From an uncultured Chloroflexota bacterium (GTDB lineage: Bacteria; Chloroflexota; Anaerolineae; Anaerolineales; Anaerolineaceae), in contig CADACE010000007.1 in NCBI GenBank assembly GCA_902786265.1, positions 62,001 to 126,000 of the forward strand: a DNA stretch of 64,000 nucleotides, in the 5' to 3' direction. The position numbers were made by a program, and so were the translations under genes. The notes beneath the pieces are model-generated. The model had not been told where the DNA came from and ran no database searches. It saw only the letters and a list, made by a program, of their open reading frames with translations. The number at the start of each line of letters is the position of its first letter. The stretch's first letter is position 1. This document shows positions 34,566 to 43,363 of the stretch, in pieces.

Positions 34566-34872
34566 TCAGAAAAATAGTTTTGTTATGTAATCTTCTTTAT
34601 CATGAAAGATATCATAAATCAGGATATTATCATCTTCTACCTGGTAGATAACATTGTTGGGAGGCACATAAAGTCTTCGCAGCTTTGTATCATACCCATG
34701 CAAATCATGTATCGATTCGCCCAGAAACAGATAAGATTTTAAACTTTTGCTTCTGTTTTTCAGGGTTCTTTTATAATTTTTCCGCTTTTTCAAGACCAAA
34801 TTCAGACGAAATAAAACTATCAATTTGTGATATTTTTCGTATTGCTTTTGGGGTAAAAATGATTTTTCTCAT
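34566..34872 (-). pseudogene. RelE/ParE-type toxin gene broken by a frameshift
   Basis: The start codon overlaps the antitoxin stop (ATGA) and reads MRKIIFTPKAIRKISQIDS, then FISSEFGLEKAEKL, then TAA. The rest of a ParE-like toxin continues in another frame: NYKRTLKNRSKSLKSY, then RRLYVPPNNVIYQVEDDNIL and IYDIFHDKEDYITKLFF. Removing one A from the run of five at 34777-34781 restores a single frame of about 101 residues. The break could be a true inactivation, a phase-variable tract or a sequencing error in a homopolymer. An intact version would be a ribosome-dependent RNase or gyrase poison. Confidence 0.8.
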
Positions 34873-35126
34873 TCATCCCCAATTCCAAGCAATTTCCAGG
34901 CTTCTTCTTCTATCCATCCATCCCGATCTGCTTCTTCTTTTGCTTCTCTGATATCAGTCATCAATCTGCCTAAGGCAATTTGTTTCTCCAATTGATTCAG
35001 TTCCCTGCGGCTGATGAGGACAAACTCTTTTCCTTCTCCCGAAGTAAAATAAATACGGTCATCTTCCTGTGTATCTTTAAGAATCTCTTTGCAAAATTTT
35101 ATTTCAGCTGTATCAATCTTTTCCAT
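34869..35126 (-). CDS. Antitoxin, Phd/YefM-like
   Basis: An 85-residue acidic protein with a beta-rich N-terminal half (DDRIYFTSGEGKEFVLISRRE) and a helical C-terminus, as in Phd/YefM antitoxins. CAGGAG precedes the ATG. Its stop overlaps the frameshifted toxin gene by ATGA, the normal order of type II toxin-antitoxin operons. With the toxin broken it may now be silent or still repress the operon. Confidence 0.75.
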   Translation of the reverse strand: MEKIDTAEIKFCKEILKDTQEDDRIYFTSGEGKEFVLISRRELNQLEKQIALGRLMTDIREAKEEADRDGWIEEEAWKLLGIGDE

Positions 35127-35171
35127 AACCGTGTTCTCCTGTTGGTAATAATAATGTTTTTTTTCGTATTC

Positions 35172-36611
35172 TCACTGATTTTCATCCGCCAGGTAAACGG
35201 AATTATCACTGATCAAAAGCGGCCGGGTGTAGTTCCCGGTCAAAATGCTGCTTGTGCAATTGATCCAAAATATGAACAGCACCAGTGAAATCAGCAGCAC
35301 CGGGAGCCAGTTCTTACGAAAATCCGATGCCAATTCCCGATAATCGATCACCGCGAAGACATAATAATAGCACAGCACATACAGCGGCAGGAAAAAGCGC
35401 AGCTCCGGCTCATCAAAAATCTGCAGCAGACCCGGGATGCAAACCGCCAGGACAAAAAACGCGTCCAAATGCAGACCTTTGCGTTTTATCTGCACCAGCA
35501 GCCCATATCCGGCAGTCAGCCAGAGAAGGATCGAGACAATGATCAGGGGAATGTCGATACCATAAATATCCGTAATATATACATCCCGGTAAACAGGTGT
35601 CAGCAGGGAAAGCAGATGCCGGAAATAGATCCCCGTCATGTCTGCCGGATATTTCAGGAACAGGTCAAATATACGGGTCAATCTGAAATCATCAACTGAG
35701 AGTTTTTCTCTTTCAAGGATCACTCTTCCGACAGGGTCATTGAAGACCAGTTCCGGGGAACGATAGTCCGGTGAATTCCCCGTGCAGGTTTCATATCTCG
35801 CGGTATAAATTCCCCGGTACACCTCGCTGTCCATCAGGTTGTAAAACACCTTCGGGGAAAAAGAGCCTTCATGGCGGTTATTGATATAGCATTGCGGCAG
35901 GGCAAGGATCGTCATCCCCAGCAGCAGCGTTATCAGCACCGTAACCAAAGACTTCCCGTTTTTCCGATTCATGAAGGCGTATGCCGGGACAATGATGAGA
36001 ATGCTGTACAGGAAAGTTGGCCTTGTATTATATGCCGCGTAAAGCAAAACGCCGACAAAAAATCCCATGGACGCTTTCGCTGCAATACTCCGAAGCAGGT
36101 CAGCCGCCCGCAGCAGAGCGATCGCGGAAATCAGGAAGAAAAATGCGGGAAAATCGGAAAGCGGATATTGCATAAGGTTTCCCCACACCCACAGAAACAC
36201 CGCGTAAGCCGCCAGCGTACGAAGTAATTCCCGCAGAGAATTGATCCCTCTGACCCTGATGGCATACGGCAGAGAAAGAGAAAAACAGGCGGCTAAGGAA
36301 AGAGACGCGAGGACGCGCCATCCCCGGATGCCATCAAAGAAGAATTTGAAATACCCCACAAGCATCGGGAAAAAGTAGCCTCTGATCGTTTGCGGAAATC
36401 TCAGAATATAAATCGGATCATAACCGTTGTATAAAATATCATTGGCGAGGTTCCAATACTCTTTCGTGTCATAATATTGTTCAGTAATATCCGCGTGGTT
36501 CGCGTACAGCATTGCCGAACAAAAGATAATTACGAAAGCAGCGAGCCACCAGATTTGCTTTGATTTTGTATTTGTCTGAATATCCGCTTCATCAATTTTT
36601 TTGCCGGCCAT
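35172..36611 (-). CDS. Multi-pass membrane protein, GT-C-type glycosyltransferase-like
   Basis: A 479-residue integral membrane protein with about ten hydrophobic segments. The first extracellular loop carries acidic residues (ITEQYYDTKEYWNLANDILYNG) at the place where GT-C lipid-sugar-dependent glycosyltransferases have their catalytic Asp, and a C-terminal loop faces outside. ATG 36611 is used because GGGAG lies 8 bases upstream; a longer frame begins at 36671. Donor and acceptor are unknown. It may glycosylate surface proteins or lipids. Confidence 0.68.
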   Translation of the reverse strand: MAGKKIDEADIQTNTKSKQIWWLAAFVIIFCSAMLYANHADITEQYYDTKEYWNLANDILYNGYDPIYILRFPQTIRGYFFPMLVGYFKFFFDGIRGWRVLASLSLAACFSLSLPYAIRVRGINSLRELLRTLAAYAVFLWVWGNLMQYPLSDFPAFFFLISAIALLRAADLLRSIAAKASMGFFVGVLLYAAYNTRPTFLYSILIIVPAYAFMNRKNGKSLVTVLITLLLGMTILALPQCYINNRHEGSFSPKVFYNLMDSEVYRGIYTARYETCTGNSPDYRSPELVFNDPVGRVILEREKLSVDDFRLTRIFDLFLKYPADMTGIYFRHLLSLLTPVYRDVYITDIYGIDIPLIIVSILLWLTAGYGLLVQIKRKGLHLDAFFVLAVCIPGLLQIFDEPELRFFLPLYVLCYYYVFAVIDYRELASDFRKNWLPVLLISLVLFIFWINCTSSILTGNYTRPLLISDNSVYLADENQ

Positions 36612-36902
36612 CTGAATAACTCCCTGATACAGATCACTGAATACTGGTATAAGTATACCTTCTTCTGTCATAATTTCCGCGGCTCTTCTCCTGAATTTAA
36701 AATTTCCGGGATATCCGTCTGCTGCCGGTTTTCGTTAGTCCGTGAAGAAATATCTCCGGCAGGCAGGCCTTTTCCGTCTCTGAGTTGTTGGTATTCAGAA
36801 ACAAAATAACAGATTTTTCGTTTTTATATAAACAGGAGATGTTTTGCGGATCTAATTGTCCGGTATCGGATTTAGCGTATGCAGCAATAACGAGGTTATA
36901 AA

Positions 36903-37499
36903 ATGGAAGGTATATTTTACGGGGACAGAATGTTCTATTCTGAAAAGGTTTATCAGCCGGAAGTCCGGCAGGGAGAAGACGGATTATATCGCTGGCGTTA
37001 TCAGCTGGATCAATATCATGAACACAAAATGTATCAGCTGCTGTTTAAAATACTTGCGGTCCTTTCTTTTGGAGGACTGATTGCCGGATTGCTTTATGCC
37101 CGGGTACCGTCGGATGTACTGCGTCAGTATCCCGGTCGGTATCAGACCCTGATTTGGCTGTACAGGCTCCTTTATGCTATTTTGGGCTATCTTATCTTTT
37201 TTGTCATCGGAGCCCTGATCATCGGTTTAATTCGGTTAATAGAAGGCGGTTCTTCGGTTTACTGGTATCGGATGGATGAAAATTTTGTACAGATCCAGCC
37301 ATCCGGTAGACAATCCGGATTCACTTACTTCAGTGAGGTTAAACGCGTCGAAGTGTATCCCGCGGTCAATGAGATCCGTCTTTTTACCCGCTGGGGAAAA
37401 TGCCCGGTGCTGGTGCGGTCTGAGGAGTATGAAATGGTGAAGAACCACATCCTGATGCATATTCCCGCGAACGTGAAAGCTGAACTCCGCACGGAGTGA
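36903..37499 (+). CDS. Hypothetical membrane protein
   Basis: A 198-residue protein with a soluble N-terminal part, two membrane segments (ILAVLSFGGLIAGLLYA and LYAILGYLIFFVIGALIIGL) and a C-terminal cytoplasmic domain with a PH-like strand pattern (FVQIQPSGRQSGFTYFSEVK, VYPAVNEIRLF). GAGGTTATAAA precedes the ATG. No family was recognised. The 291 bases upstream contain no other supported gene. Confidence 0.6.
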   Translation: MEGIFYGDRMFYSEKVYQPEVRQGEDGLYRWRYQLDQYHEHKMYQLLFKILAVLSFGGLIAGLLYARVPSDVLRQYPGRYQTLIWLYRLLYAILGYLIFFVIGALIIGLIRLIEGGSSVYWYRMDENFVQIQPSGRQSGFTYFSEVKRVEVYPAVNEIRLFTRWGKCPVLVRSEEYEMVKNHILMHIPANVKAELRTE

Positions 37500-37664
37500 G
37501 TCACGGGAACAGGTTCTTTAACACGTCCGATGAATTTCATATTTACTCGATTTCTTTTGACTCAATATTAACCGAGTTAATAATATCGTAATTATTCATT
37601 CATAGTCAAGAGAAAATTTTTCACACAGGGGTGCAGGTCCGGTGATGTTGTTATAACGTATGTA

Positions 37665-37693
37665 TTGACAGATTCTGTTTACCCAAATATACT
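37665..37693 (+). promoter_or_regulatory. Near-consensus promoter of the GNAT gene
   Basis: TTGACA (37665-37670), a 17-base spacer and TATACT (37688-37693), 32 bases before the GTG start at 37726. This is the best-matching housekeeping promoter in the window. Confidence 0.75.
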
Positions 37694-37725
37694 GTTGATA
37701 TCAATACTTATAGGAGTAAACCGGC

Positions 37726-38214
37726 GTGAATATCAGAAACAGTACAAAGGCAGATCTGCCTGAAATTTTGGATACCTATGAATACGCCCGCGAATTAATG
37801 CGCAAAAACGGCAACCCGACCCAATGGGGCAATAAATTCCCTCCGATGGAAAAAATTCTTGGAGATATTGAAAACAAAACCGGATATGTGATCGAAGATA
37901 ACGGCGTCATCTACGGGGTTTTTGCCTTTATCATCGGTCCTGACCCGACCTATGCCCTGATCGAAGACGGCGCATGGATCAATGATACCGATGAATACGG
38001 CACCATTCACCGTATTGCCACGAATGGCAAAAGCCATGGCGTATTTGACGCGTGCATTGATTTTTGTTGGAGTAAAATCAATAACCTTCGCATTGACACG
38101 CATCCCGACAATAAAGCCATGCTGCACCTGATCACCTCACGTGGATTTCAGCGCTGCGGTATCATCTATACGGAAGATGACGGTACGCCCCGCATAGCAT
38201 TCCAGCGCTGCTGA
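37726..38214 (+). CDS. GNAT family N-acetyltransferase
   Basis: A 162-residue acetyltransferase starting at GTG, supported by TAGGAG 8-9 bases upstream. It begins MNIRNSTKADLPEILDTYEYARELM and has IHRIATNGKSHGVFDACIDF as the acetyl-CoA-binding segment, with LRIDTHPDNKAMLHLITSRGFQRCG as motif B (partly quoted: HPDNKAMLHL). This layout matches small-molecule GNATs of Firmicutes. The gene stands alone under its own strong promoter. Confidence 0.87.
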   Translation: MNIRNSTKADLPEILDTYEYARELMRKNGNPTQWGNKFPPMEKILGDIENKTGYVIEDNGVIYGVFAFIIGPDPTYALIEDGAWINDTDEYGTIHRIATNGKSHGVFDACIDFCWSKINNLRIDTHPDNKAMLHLITSRGFQRCGIIYTEDDGTPRIAFQRC

Positions 38215-38643
38215 AAATTTATGTTTTTCACATCTGTTCAGAACGGAGCACATGGGATCAGCCCTGATGATATCGTGAAGCCGGCTCAGACGGCTGTTGT
38301 CTGATGCGCCGCAGAATAATTTTTAATTTCTGAATACGCATTCTCCCCTCTCAAAAATCCTCTGAAATGTATGTTTAAAATCCTCTAAAAGGTAGTCAAA
38401 AATGACTCTGAAATATAAAACAAAGGTTGAATAAACGTGATATCAAAGATTTATCACATTGTTCGCATGGTTTTGCATGAGGGTATAATATTGAACTTAA
38501 AAGAATGCGTTTCTAAATTTGCGATATGATCATGTCTTTTCAAGAGAAATGTAATAAGTGGTTTCCATATTAATCAGGATTTCCGCATGCAGCGTGTCCC
38601 TTAGATAATCAGTGTCTTTTTGGATCGGGCATCAAGAAGAAGG
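38215..38643. other. 429-base intergenic region with short direct repeats
   Basis: No gene was found. Three related units of 22-23 bases lie in tandem: ATCCTCTGAAATGTA (38357-38371), ATCCTCTAAAAGGTA (38380-38394) and ATGACTCTGAAATATA (38402-38417). A short stem TCAGAC/GTCTGA occurs near 38285-38305. AT content rises sharply after 38310. It separates a forward GNAT from the reverse PBP-like gene. Confidence 0.5.
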
Positions 38644-41157
38644 TCACTCAATTTCAAAATAAGTCTCTGCTTCCCGATATTTCTGATTGGGAAGGGTGAA
38701 GGCTGTGCGCAGAACATAGAGCCCCGGGTCGAATGACTTTGCATTCAGCGAACAAAGCAGCCACTGTCCGTTTTCAAGGGAGCCTCCGCTGCAGACTTCC
38801 TGCCATTGGTTCGGGTACATACCGGCACCGATGCTGACCTGCATGGTTTTGGGTTTTTCTTTCAAAGACAGCCGTACAATGATATCGATTTTGCTGTTCC
38901 CGTCAAAAGATTGGAAAGCAGACGGGGATTCGATCTGTATGGAGCCGGATCTCGTTTCGTTACGGATCGGGTCATAAGCATCCGGAACCTGTTCGATTCC
39001 GTTTTCAGCTGCCCATTCGTCAGCTTCTGACGGGAGATTCAGAAAAATCTCATTGACCACATTTTCAGGCGGTGTATATCGGGTGGCAAGCATGCGGTTT
39101 TCACGGTTGATCGGAACCGTGACATAATAATCATCATATTCATAAGGTTCATTTCCCCGCAGAAAAACGTCAGTCATCGTTTCCCGGCAGGAAGCAGTCG
39201 GAAGCTTTCCGGAAGGGAGACAGATCCTCACCTGTGAGATCCCGTCAGGTACATTCCAGCCGGCAGCGGGACGGTCCTGATGTGCGGTCTCCATCAGGGA
39301 GTGCCAGAGGATCTCAGCCGTGTTTTCCATAAGGCTGTTATCCGTTACGAAGGCGGAAATGATATTCGACTCGGCGAGACGCATCGCGGTGCTCAGTTCC
39401 GTTGTATAACCGCTGACCCACATGCCTTTTTCTCCCTCAGCCGTTCCGATTTTTACAGCCGAAGGGCGGTCCGGGAGGCTGAAACTCCCGCTGCTGCGGG
39501 TAAAAACATTGTGGACCAGGTAAGCAAGGTTATCAGCGATCAATGATTTTTGTACCTGCGGCTGCGGTATCTCTTCGCTGCCGTTTTCTCGTTCGACCTG
39601 CAGAATACTTACCGGCCGGATAGCGCCGCCGCTGCTGCTGCCGCTTTGATAACCGGAATTCGCGAAAGGAATAAGCGCAAAAGCCATCGCCTCAGCCGTG
39701 TAATTGCCGCCCTGCTTCAGAACTTCGTCGTCTGTCAATAAATGGCTGTCTGAAAGGCCGAACAGCGCGGCATTCCGCTGTACGGCTCCGGATCCGAAGC
39801 GCTGGAGATGGGCAGCCAGCGGACGCTGATAGTCCCCGGTAAGCGCCTCCCGCAGCATGACCGGTCCGTGATAAGGCTCTGTTTCAGTTTCGTTTTCCGT
39901 ACCGGAACTGCTGTATACATTTTTCAGGTCCCACAGCAGTGTAGAGGGAGAACTTCCGCCGCTGAAAGCTGTAAGCGCCGCAAAATAATTGATCGAGTTT
40001 CCGATCGGATAGCTTTGGAGCGACGAACCATAAAACCGGCGGTTGTCTTTATCAGCCTGCGCTTCAAGCTCTGCCAGGATCTGTCCGGTTTTCACATCCA
40101 GGATCGCGATGCTTGCCGGTGCGGTCCGCAGGGCTTCCGCCGCTGTCCGGCGTTCCTCATCACTGTAATCACTGCTCAGCGGGCAGGCTGTATTTTCTGC
40201 CTCATTTTCCGTTGATGTGACGCAGTTCAGGTAGGACTGCAGCGGAAAATCTTCCGTTGTGATGATCTTCAATCCGCCGCGCTCCACCTGCTCCCTGCCG
40301 TAAAGAAGCATAGCCGCGTCCAAAGCTTTGCCTGTGATGATATCAGGTTCCGTTTCATCGGCAAATCGCGGCGGTTCAAAAACAATAAAATTACTGTGAG
40401 AAAGAGCTTCTGTCTCTTCCTCAGTAAATAACCCCGCCTGATGCAGGACGGCAAGCTGGTGCAGGTAGAAATCACGCAGCGCTCCTTTGGAGTCGATCGG
40501 GTTGAGCATCGGCGCATTAATGACCGCGCTCATCAGCACACATTCGGCATCATTCAGGCTGTCTCCGGATTTATCCAGATAAAGTCGGGCAGCGGCGTCC
40601 AGACCGAATGCCATCTGACCGAACCAGGCGTTATTGTAATACCATTCTGTGATTTGCTTTTCTCCGTAAGTCTGCAGGATCTGATAACTGAGCAGACGTG
40701 CGGTGAGGTCCGGCCATCGGGAATTTTCAATGCTTTTCGCATAGATATTTCGTACCATTTCTTCTGTGATCGCATCAGTCTCACCCCGGCTGTCTGCCCG
40801 GCGGGTGATGCGGGATGCTTCGAGAAATGTTTTGGGAAAGCACCCCTCTCCGTCGGTTTCACATACGGCTAAATCACCGGCGGTGAAATCTTTGTAAGCG
40901 AGCGTGAAGAGCAGTGTTTCTCCGTCCCGGGCATAAAAACGGGTGGGGCCGGGTTTATTTTGGTAATAGATACGGAAGGGGTCCAGCGAAGGGAGCGACT
41001 GTGAAAAGACCGCGAACGCCAGACCTGCTCCGGTAATGATAATGAGAAAAAGCGCGAGACTTGTGAGCCCGAGCCCCTTCAGAAAAAGTATCAGACGGGA
41101 GCCGCGTTCGGCTGCTTTCCTGTGCTTGCGGATGATGATGGATCCGGACGGTTTCAT
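38644..41157 (-). CDS. Class A penicillin-binding protein homologue with degenerate active sites
   Basis: An 837-residue protein with one N-terminal membrane segment (about 24-50), a glycosyltransferase-51-like region (about 105-225, with WYYNNAWFGQMAFGLDAAAR and ECVLMSAVINAPMLNP), a transpeptidase-like region (345-640) and a C-terminal beta domain. The fold-level landmarks are clear but the catalytic ones are not: the ED acceptor motif of GT51 is missing, the SxxK box reads IGNSIN with Asn at the Ser and Lys places (387, 390), and KTG reads KIG (569-571). It is probably a non-catalytic cell-wall scaffold. It overlaps the rhomboid gene by ATGA. Confidence 0.78.
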   Translation of the reverse strand: MKPSGSIIIRKHRKAAERGSRLILFLKGLGLTSLALFLIIITGAGLAFAVFSQSLPSLDPFRIYYQNKPGPTRFYARDGETLLFTLAYKDFTAGDLAVCETDGEGCFPKTFLEASRITRRADSRGETDAITEEMVRNIYAKSIENSRWPDLTARLLSYQILQTYGEKQITEWYYNNAWFGQMAFGLDAAARLYLDKSGDSLNDAECVLMSAVINAPMLNPIDSKGALRDFYLHQLAVLHQAGLFTEEETEALSHSNFIVFEPPRFADETEPDIITGKALDAAMLLYGREQVERGGLKIITTEDFPLQSYLNCVTSTENEAENTACPLSSDYSDEERRTAAEALRTAPASIAILDVKTGQILAELEAQADKDNRRFYGSSLQSYPIGNSINYFAALTAFSGGSSPSTLLWDLKNVYSSSGTENETETEPYHGPVMLREALTGDYQRPLAAHLQRFGSGAVQRNAALFGLSDSHLLTDDEVLKQGGNYTAEAMAFALIPFANSGYQSGSSSGGAIRPVSILQVERENGSEEIPQPQVQKSLIADNLAYLVHNVFTRSSGSFSLPDRPSAVKIGTAEGEKGMWVSGYTTELSTAMRLAESNIISAFVTDNSLMENTAEILWHSLMETAHQDRPAAGWNVPDGISQVRICLPSGKLPTASCRETMTDVFLRGNEPYEYDDYYVTVPINRENRMLATRYTPPENVVNEIFLNLPSEADEWAAENGIEQVPDAYDPIRNETRSGSIQIESPSAFQSFDGNSKIDIIVRLSLKEKPKTMQVSIGAGMYPNQWQEVCSGGSLENGQWLLCSLNAKSFDPGLYVLRTAFTLPNQKYREAETYFEIE

Positions 41158-41939
41158 CTTCCCTGAAGTGCGAAGGCAAAGGCGGCAAAGAAGGCTGTTA
41201 CCAGAGCGCAGGATATTTCAATCCTGGACCGCGGGACAGTGTTGACCATTACGGGGTTCTGCGTCTCTCTGTCGAGTATTAGCGCGATCTCCGGCCCGCA
41301 CATCCATGCCAGCAGGGTTCCGCCGGCCAGTCCGCCAAGGTGTCCCCAGTTGTCGATCCCGCCCGACAGCCCGATCATCAGGTTGACCACAAGGACAAAA
41401 GCGATGTTGCGGAGCGCTGCCCGGTAGTTCCTCATGATGCGGCGGTTTTTATAAATAAAAATCGCCTGGGCACCGATGAGGCCGAAAAGCGCTGTGGAAG
41501 CCCCGACGGAAACAGTTTTGGGAGCGAATACATGGGAAAATACATTGCCGGTAAACCCGCAGATCAGGTACAGGCGCAGAAAATCCAGGTGCCCATAGTA
41601 ATGTTCGAGAGAGGGGCCGATGGTGAAGAGCGCGTACATGTTAAACAAAATGTGCATAATGGAAGCATGCAGGAAAACCGGGGTGATGAGCCGCCAGTAT
41701 TCATGACGGTATGCGATGAACGGACTGATTTTTGCCCCGTAAAACATCACCAAATCGCTGCCCGTCTGCCATTTGGAAAGCGCCTGTGCCAGGTAAAAGC
41801 AGGCTGTTATGCCGATCAAAATCCATGTTACGATCGGTTTTCCCTCGATGACGCGGTATGTAATGGTCTGTTCCTGCTGTTTTTCCTCATTTGGCATTTC
41901 ACCGGGATCGTTTTGTTCCGGATTGTAATTTTCACTCAT
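41154..41939 (-). CDS. Rhomboid family intramembrane serine protease
   Basis: A 261-residue protein with six or seven membrane segments. The catalytic Ser is in GASTALFG, the catalytic His in HLGGLAGGTLLAW, and the helix ILFNMYALFTIGPSLEHYYG carries the conserved Asn. It cuts membrane proteins within the bilayer. A charged N-terminal stretch precedes the first segment. Its stop overlaps the PBP-like gene start, so the two are co-translated; the PBP homologue or its partners are possible substrates, by inference only. Confidence 0.92.
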   Translation of the reverse strand: MSENYNPEQNDPGEMPNEEKQQEQTITYRVIEGKPIVTWILIGITACFYLAQALSKWQTGSDLVMFYGAKISPFIAYRHEYWRLITPVFLHASIMHILFNMYALFTIGPSLEHYYGHLDFLRLYLICGFTGNVFSHVFAPKTVSVGASTALFGLIGAQAIFIYKNRRIMRNYRAALRNIAFVLVVNLMIGLSGGIDNWGHLGGLAGGTLLAWMCGPEIALILDRETQNPVMVNTVPRSRIEISCALVTAFFAAFAFALQGR

Positions 41940-41983
41940 GTTTTTGTTTCCTGATTTCTTTAAGGTTTCTGCTGCTTCATCCT

Positions 41984-42616
41984 TCAGCTTTCAGGCACGA
42001 TCACATTTTTGTTTGTACTGCGCATATGTTCTGCCCGCAGGATGGTGAGCAGATCCATCGCGGCGTGGTCAATTTCATCGTTGACCAGAATGTAATCAAA
42101 TTCGCTGATGTATTTCAATTCTTCGACTGCCGTTTTGATGCGCAGCTGCAGTGATTCCTCACTGTCGCTGTTGCGTGCGCGGAGACGTTTGAGCCAGGCT
42201 TCCGAATCCGGCGGGATGATGAAAATGGAAACCGCCTCCGGATATACAGCCTTGATCTTGCGCATACCCTGATAATCCAGACGAAGGATGATATCTTTGC
42301 CATGCTCAATCGCTTTTTCGATTTCAAATTTCGGGACACCCTTCAAATCATCATAGACTTCCGAATGCTCCAGCATTTCACCATTTTTGATCATTGAGAT
42401 GAATTTTTCGCGGGTAATAAAATGGTAGTCTTTCCCATCGATTTCCCCTTCACGCTTTTTGCGCGTGTTGCAGGTGACGACAAAATGAAAATCAACGGTG
42501 GAAATTTCTTTCAGCCGGTTGATGACACTATCTTTCCCGGATCCGGATAATCCTGAGATGATCAGGATCAGCGGTTTGGGATCTTCAATGACGTATTTTG
42601 ATGCTTCCATTTCCAT
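41984..42616 (-). CDS. gmk: Guanylate kinase
   Basis: A 210-residue P-loop kinase: ISGLSGSGKDSV (Walker A), TRKKREGEIDGKDYHFI (GMP-binding) and LRLDYQGMRKIKAVYP at the position of the usual VDVQG. It phosphorylates GMP to GDP. ATGs at 42610, 42616 and 42634 are all possible; 42616 has GGGG seven bases upstream. The P-loop has Asp after GK where many have Ser, and the VDVQG motif is altered, so activity on GMP is likely but not certain. It lies 44 bases before the rhomboid gene on the same strand. Confidence 0.87.
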   Translation of the reverse strand: MEMEASKYVIEDPKPLILIISGLSGSGKDSVINRLKEISTVDFHFVVTCNTRKKREGEIDGKDYHFITREKFISMIKNGEMLEHSEVYDDLKGVPKFEIEKAIEHGKDIILRLDYQGMRKIKAVYPEAVSIFIIPPDSEAWLKRLRARNSDSEESLQLRIKTAVEELKYISEFDYILVNDEIDHAAMDLLTILRAEHMRSTNKNVIVPES

Positions 42617-42723
42617 GTCCTTTCCCCTGTTCATTTGATTATAATAGAGAATGCAAAGTTTAGAAAAGGATTCAGGATTTTGGATCCAAAGGGCAGGTGC
42701 CGGAAAACAGCAGAGGGGTAACT

Positions 42724-43062
42724 ATGCCGGTTTATGAATATAAATGTAATAAATGCGGGAAAACGTTCAGTTTGTTCCTGACATATTCGGAATATGATGC
42801 TGCTGTCGTGTCTTGCCCAGGCTGCGGTTCGGATGGCGTTCAGCGCATTATTCGTCCGGTCCGGGTCACAAAGGGAGAAAAAGCACGGCTGCGGGATGTA
42901 ACGGAAGAAGCCGCCGGAAATAACAGTTCACAAATGCTCGGGAAGGTAATGCGCACGATCCAGGAAAATTCCGGCCGCGAACTGCCGCCCGACACCAATG
43001 AAGCCCTCACCCGCCTCGAACGCGGCGAATCCCCCGCGGAAATCGATAAGGATTATCAATGA
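42724..43062 (+). CDS. FmdB family zinc-ribbon protein
   Basis: A 112-residue protein starting MPVYEYKCNKCGKTFSLF with a second CPGCGSD pair, the putative regulatory FmdB zinc ribbon, followed by an acidic helical tail. Such proteins are frequent beside C1, amide or stress genes, without a defined function. GAGGGG lies before the ATG. It converges with the L,D-transpeptidase gene across a heptad inverted-repeat cluster. Confidence 0.9.
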   Translation: MPVYEYKCNKCGKTFSLFLTYSEYDAAVVSCPGCGSDGVQRIIRPVRVTKGEKARLRDVTEEAAGNNSSQMLGKVMRTIQENSGRELPPDTNEALTRLERGESPAEIDKDYQ

Positions 43063-43065
43063 TTA

Positions 43066-43363
43066 AGGTGAAGGGTGAAAGGTGAAAGTATAAGGCGAAA
43101 ATATAAGGTGAAAAGTGAAGGGTGAAAGGTGAAAGTATAAGGTGAAGGGTGAAAGGTGAAAATTGAAAGGTGAAAGGTGAAAGTATAAGGTGAGAAGGTA
43201 TATTGCGGACATAGATTTGTCGGTGATCAATTGATAATTACTGATCCCGGAAATGTTGTCTGTGACTCAATCTTTTCACCTTTCACCTTTCACCTTACTC
43301 GTTCTTCTTAGCTTTCACCTTACTCGTTCTTTTCACTTTTCACTTTTCACCTTTCACTTTTAT
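43066..43363. repeat. Heptad (GGTGAAA) cluster with inverted TTTCACC cluster
   Basis: From 43066 to 43198 GGTGAAA-like units (GGGTGAA, GGTGAAA) repeat about a dozen times, mostly every 7 bases and interrupted by AGTATAA. From 43272 to 43363 the reverse complement TTTCACC recurs about seven times. The two halves can pair into a very long, slippable hairpin with about 75 bases of loop. It fills the space between the convergent FmdB and L,D-transpeptidase genes and may terminate both transcripts. Confidence 0.9.

Noticed and set aside
36856..37080. A 74-codon forward frame overlapping the membrane protein at 36903
   Set aside because: The 198-residue frame has a ribosome-binding site and clear membrane segments; the short one has neither.
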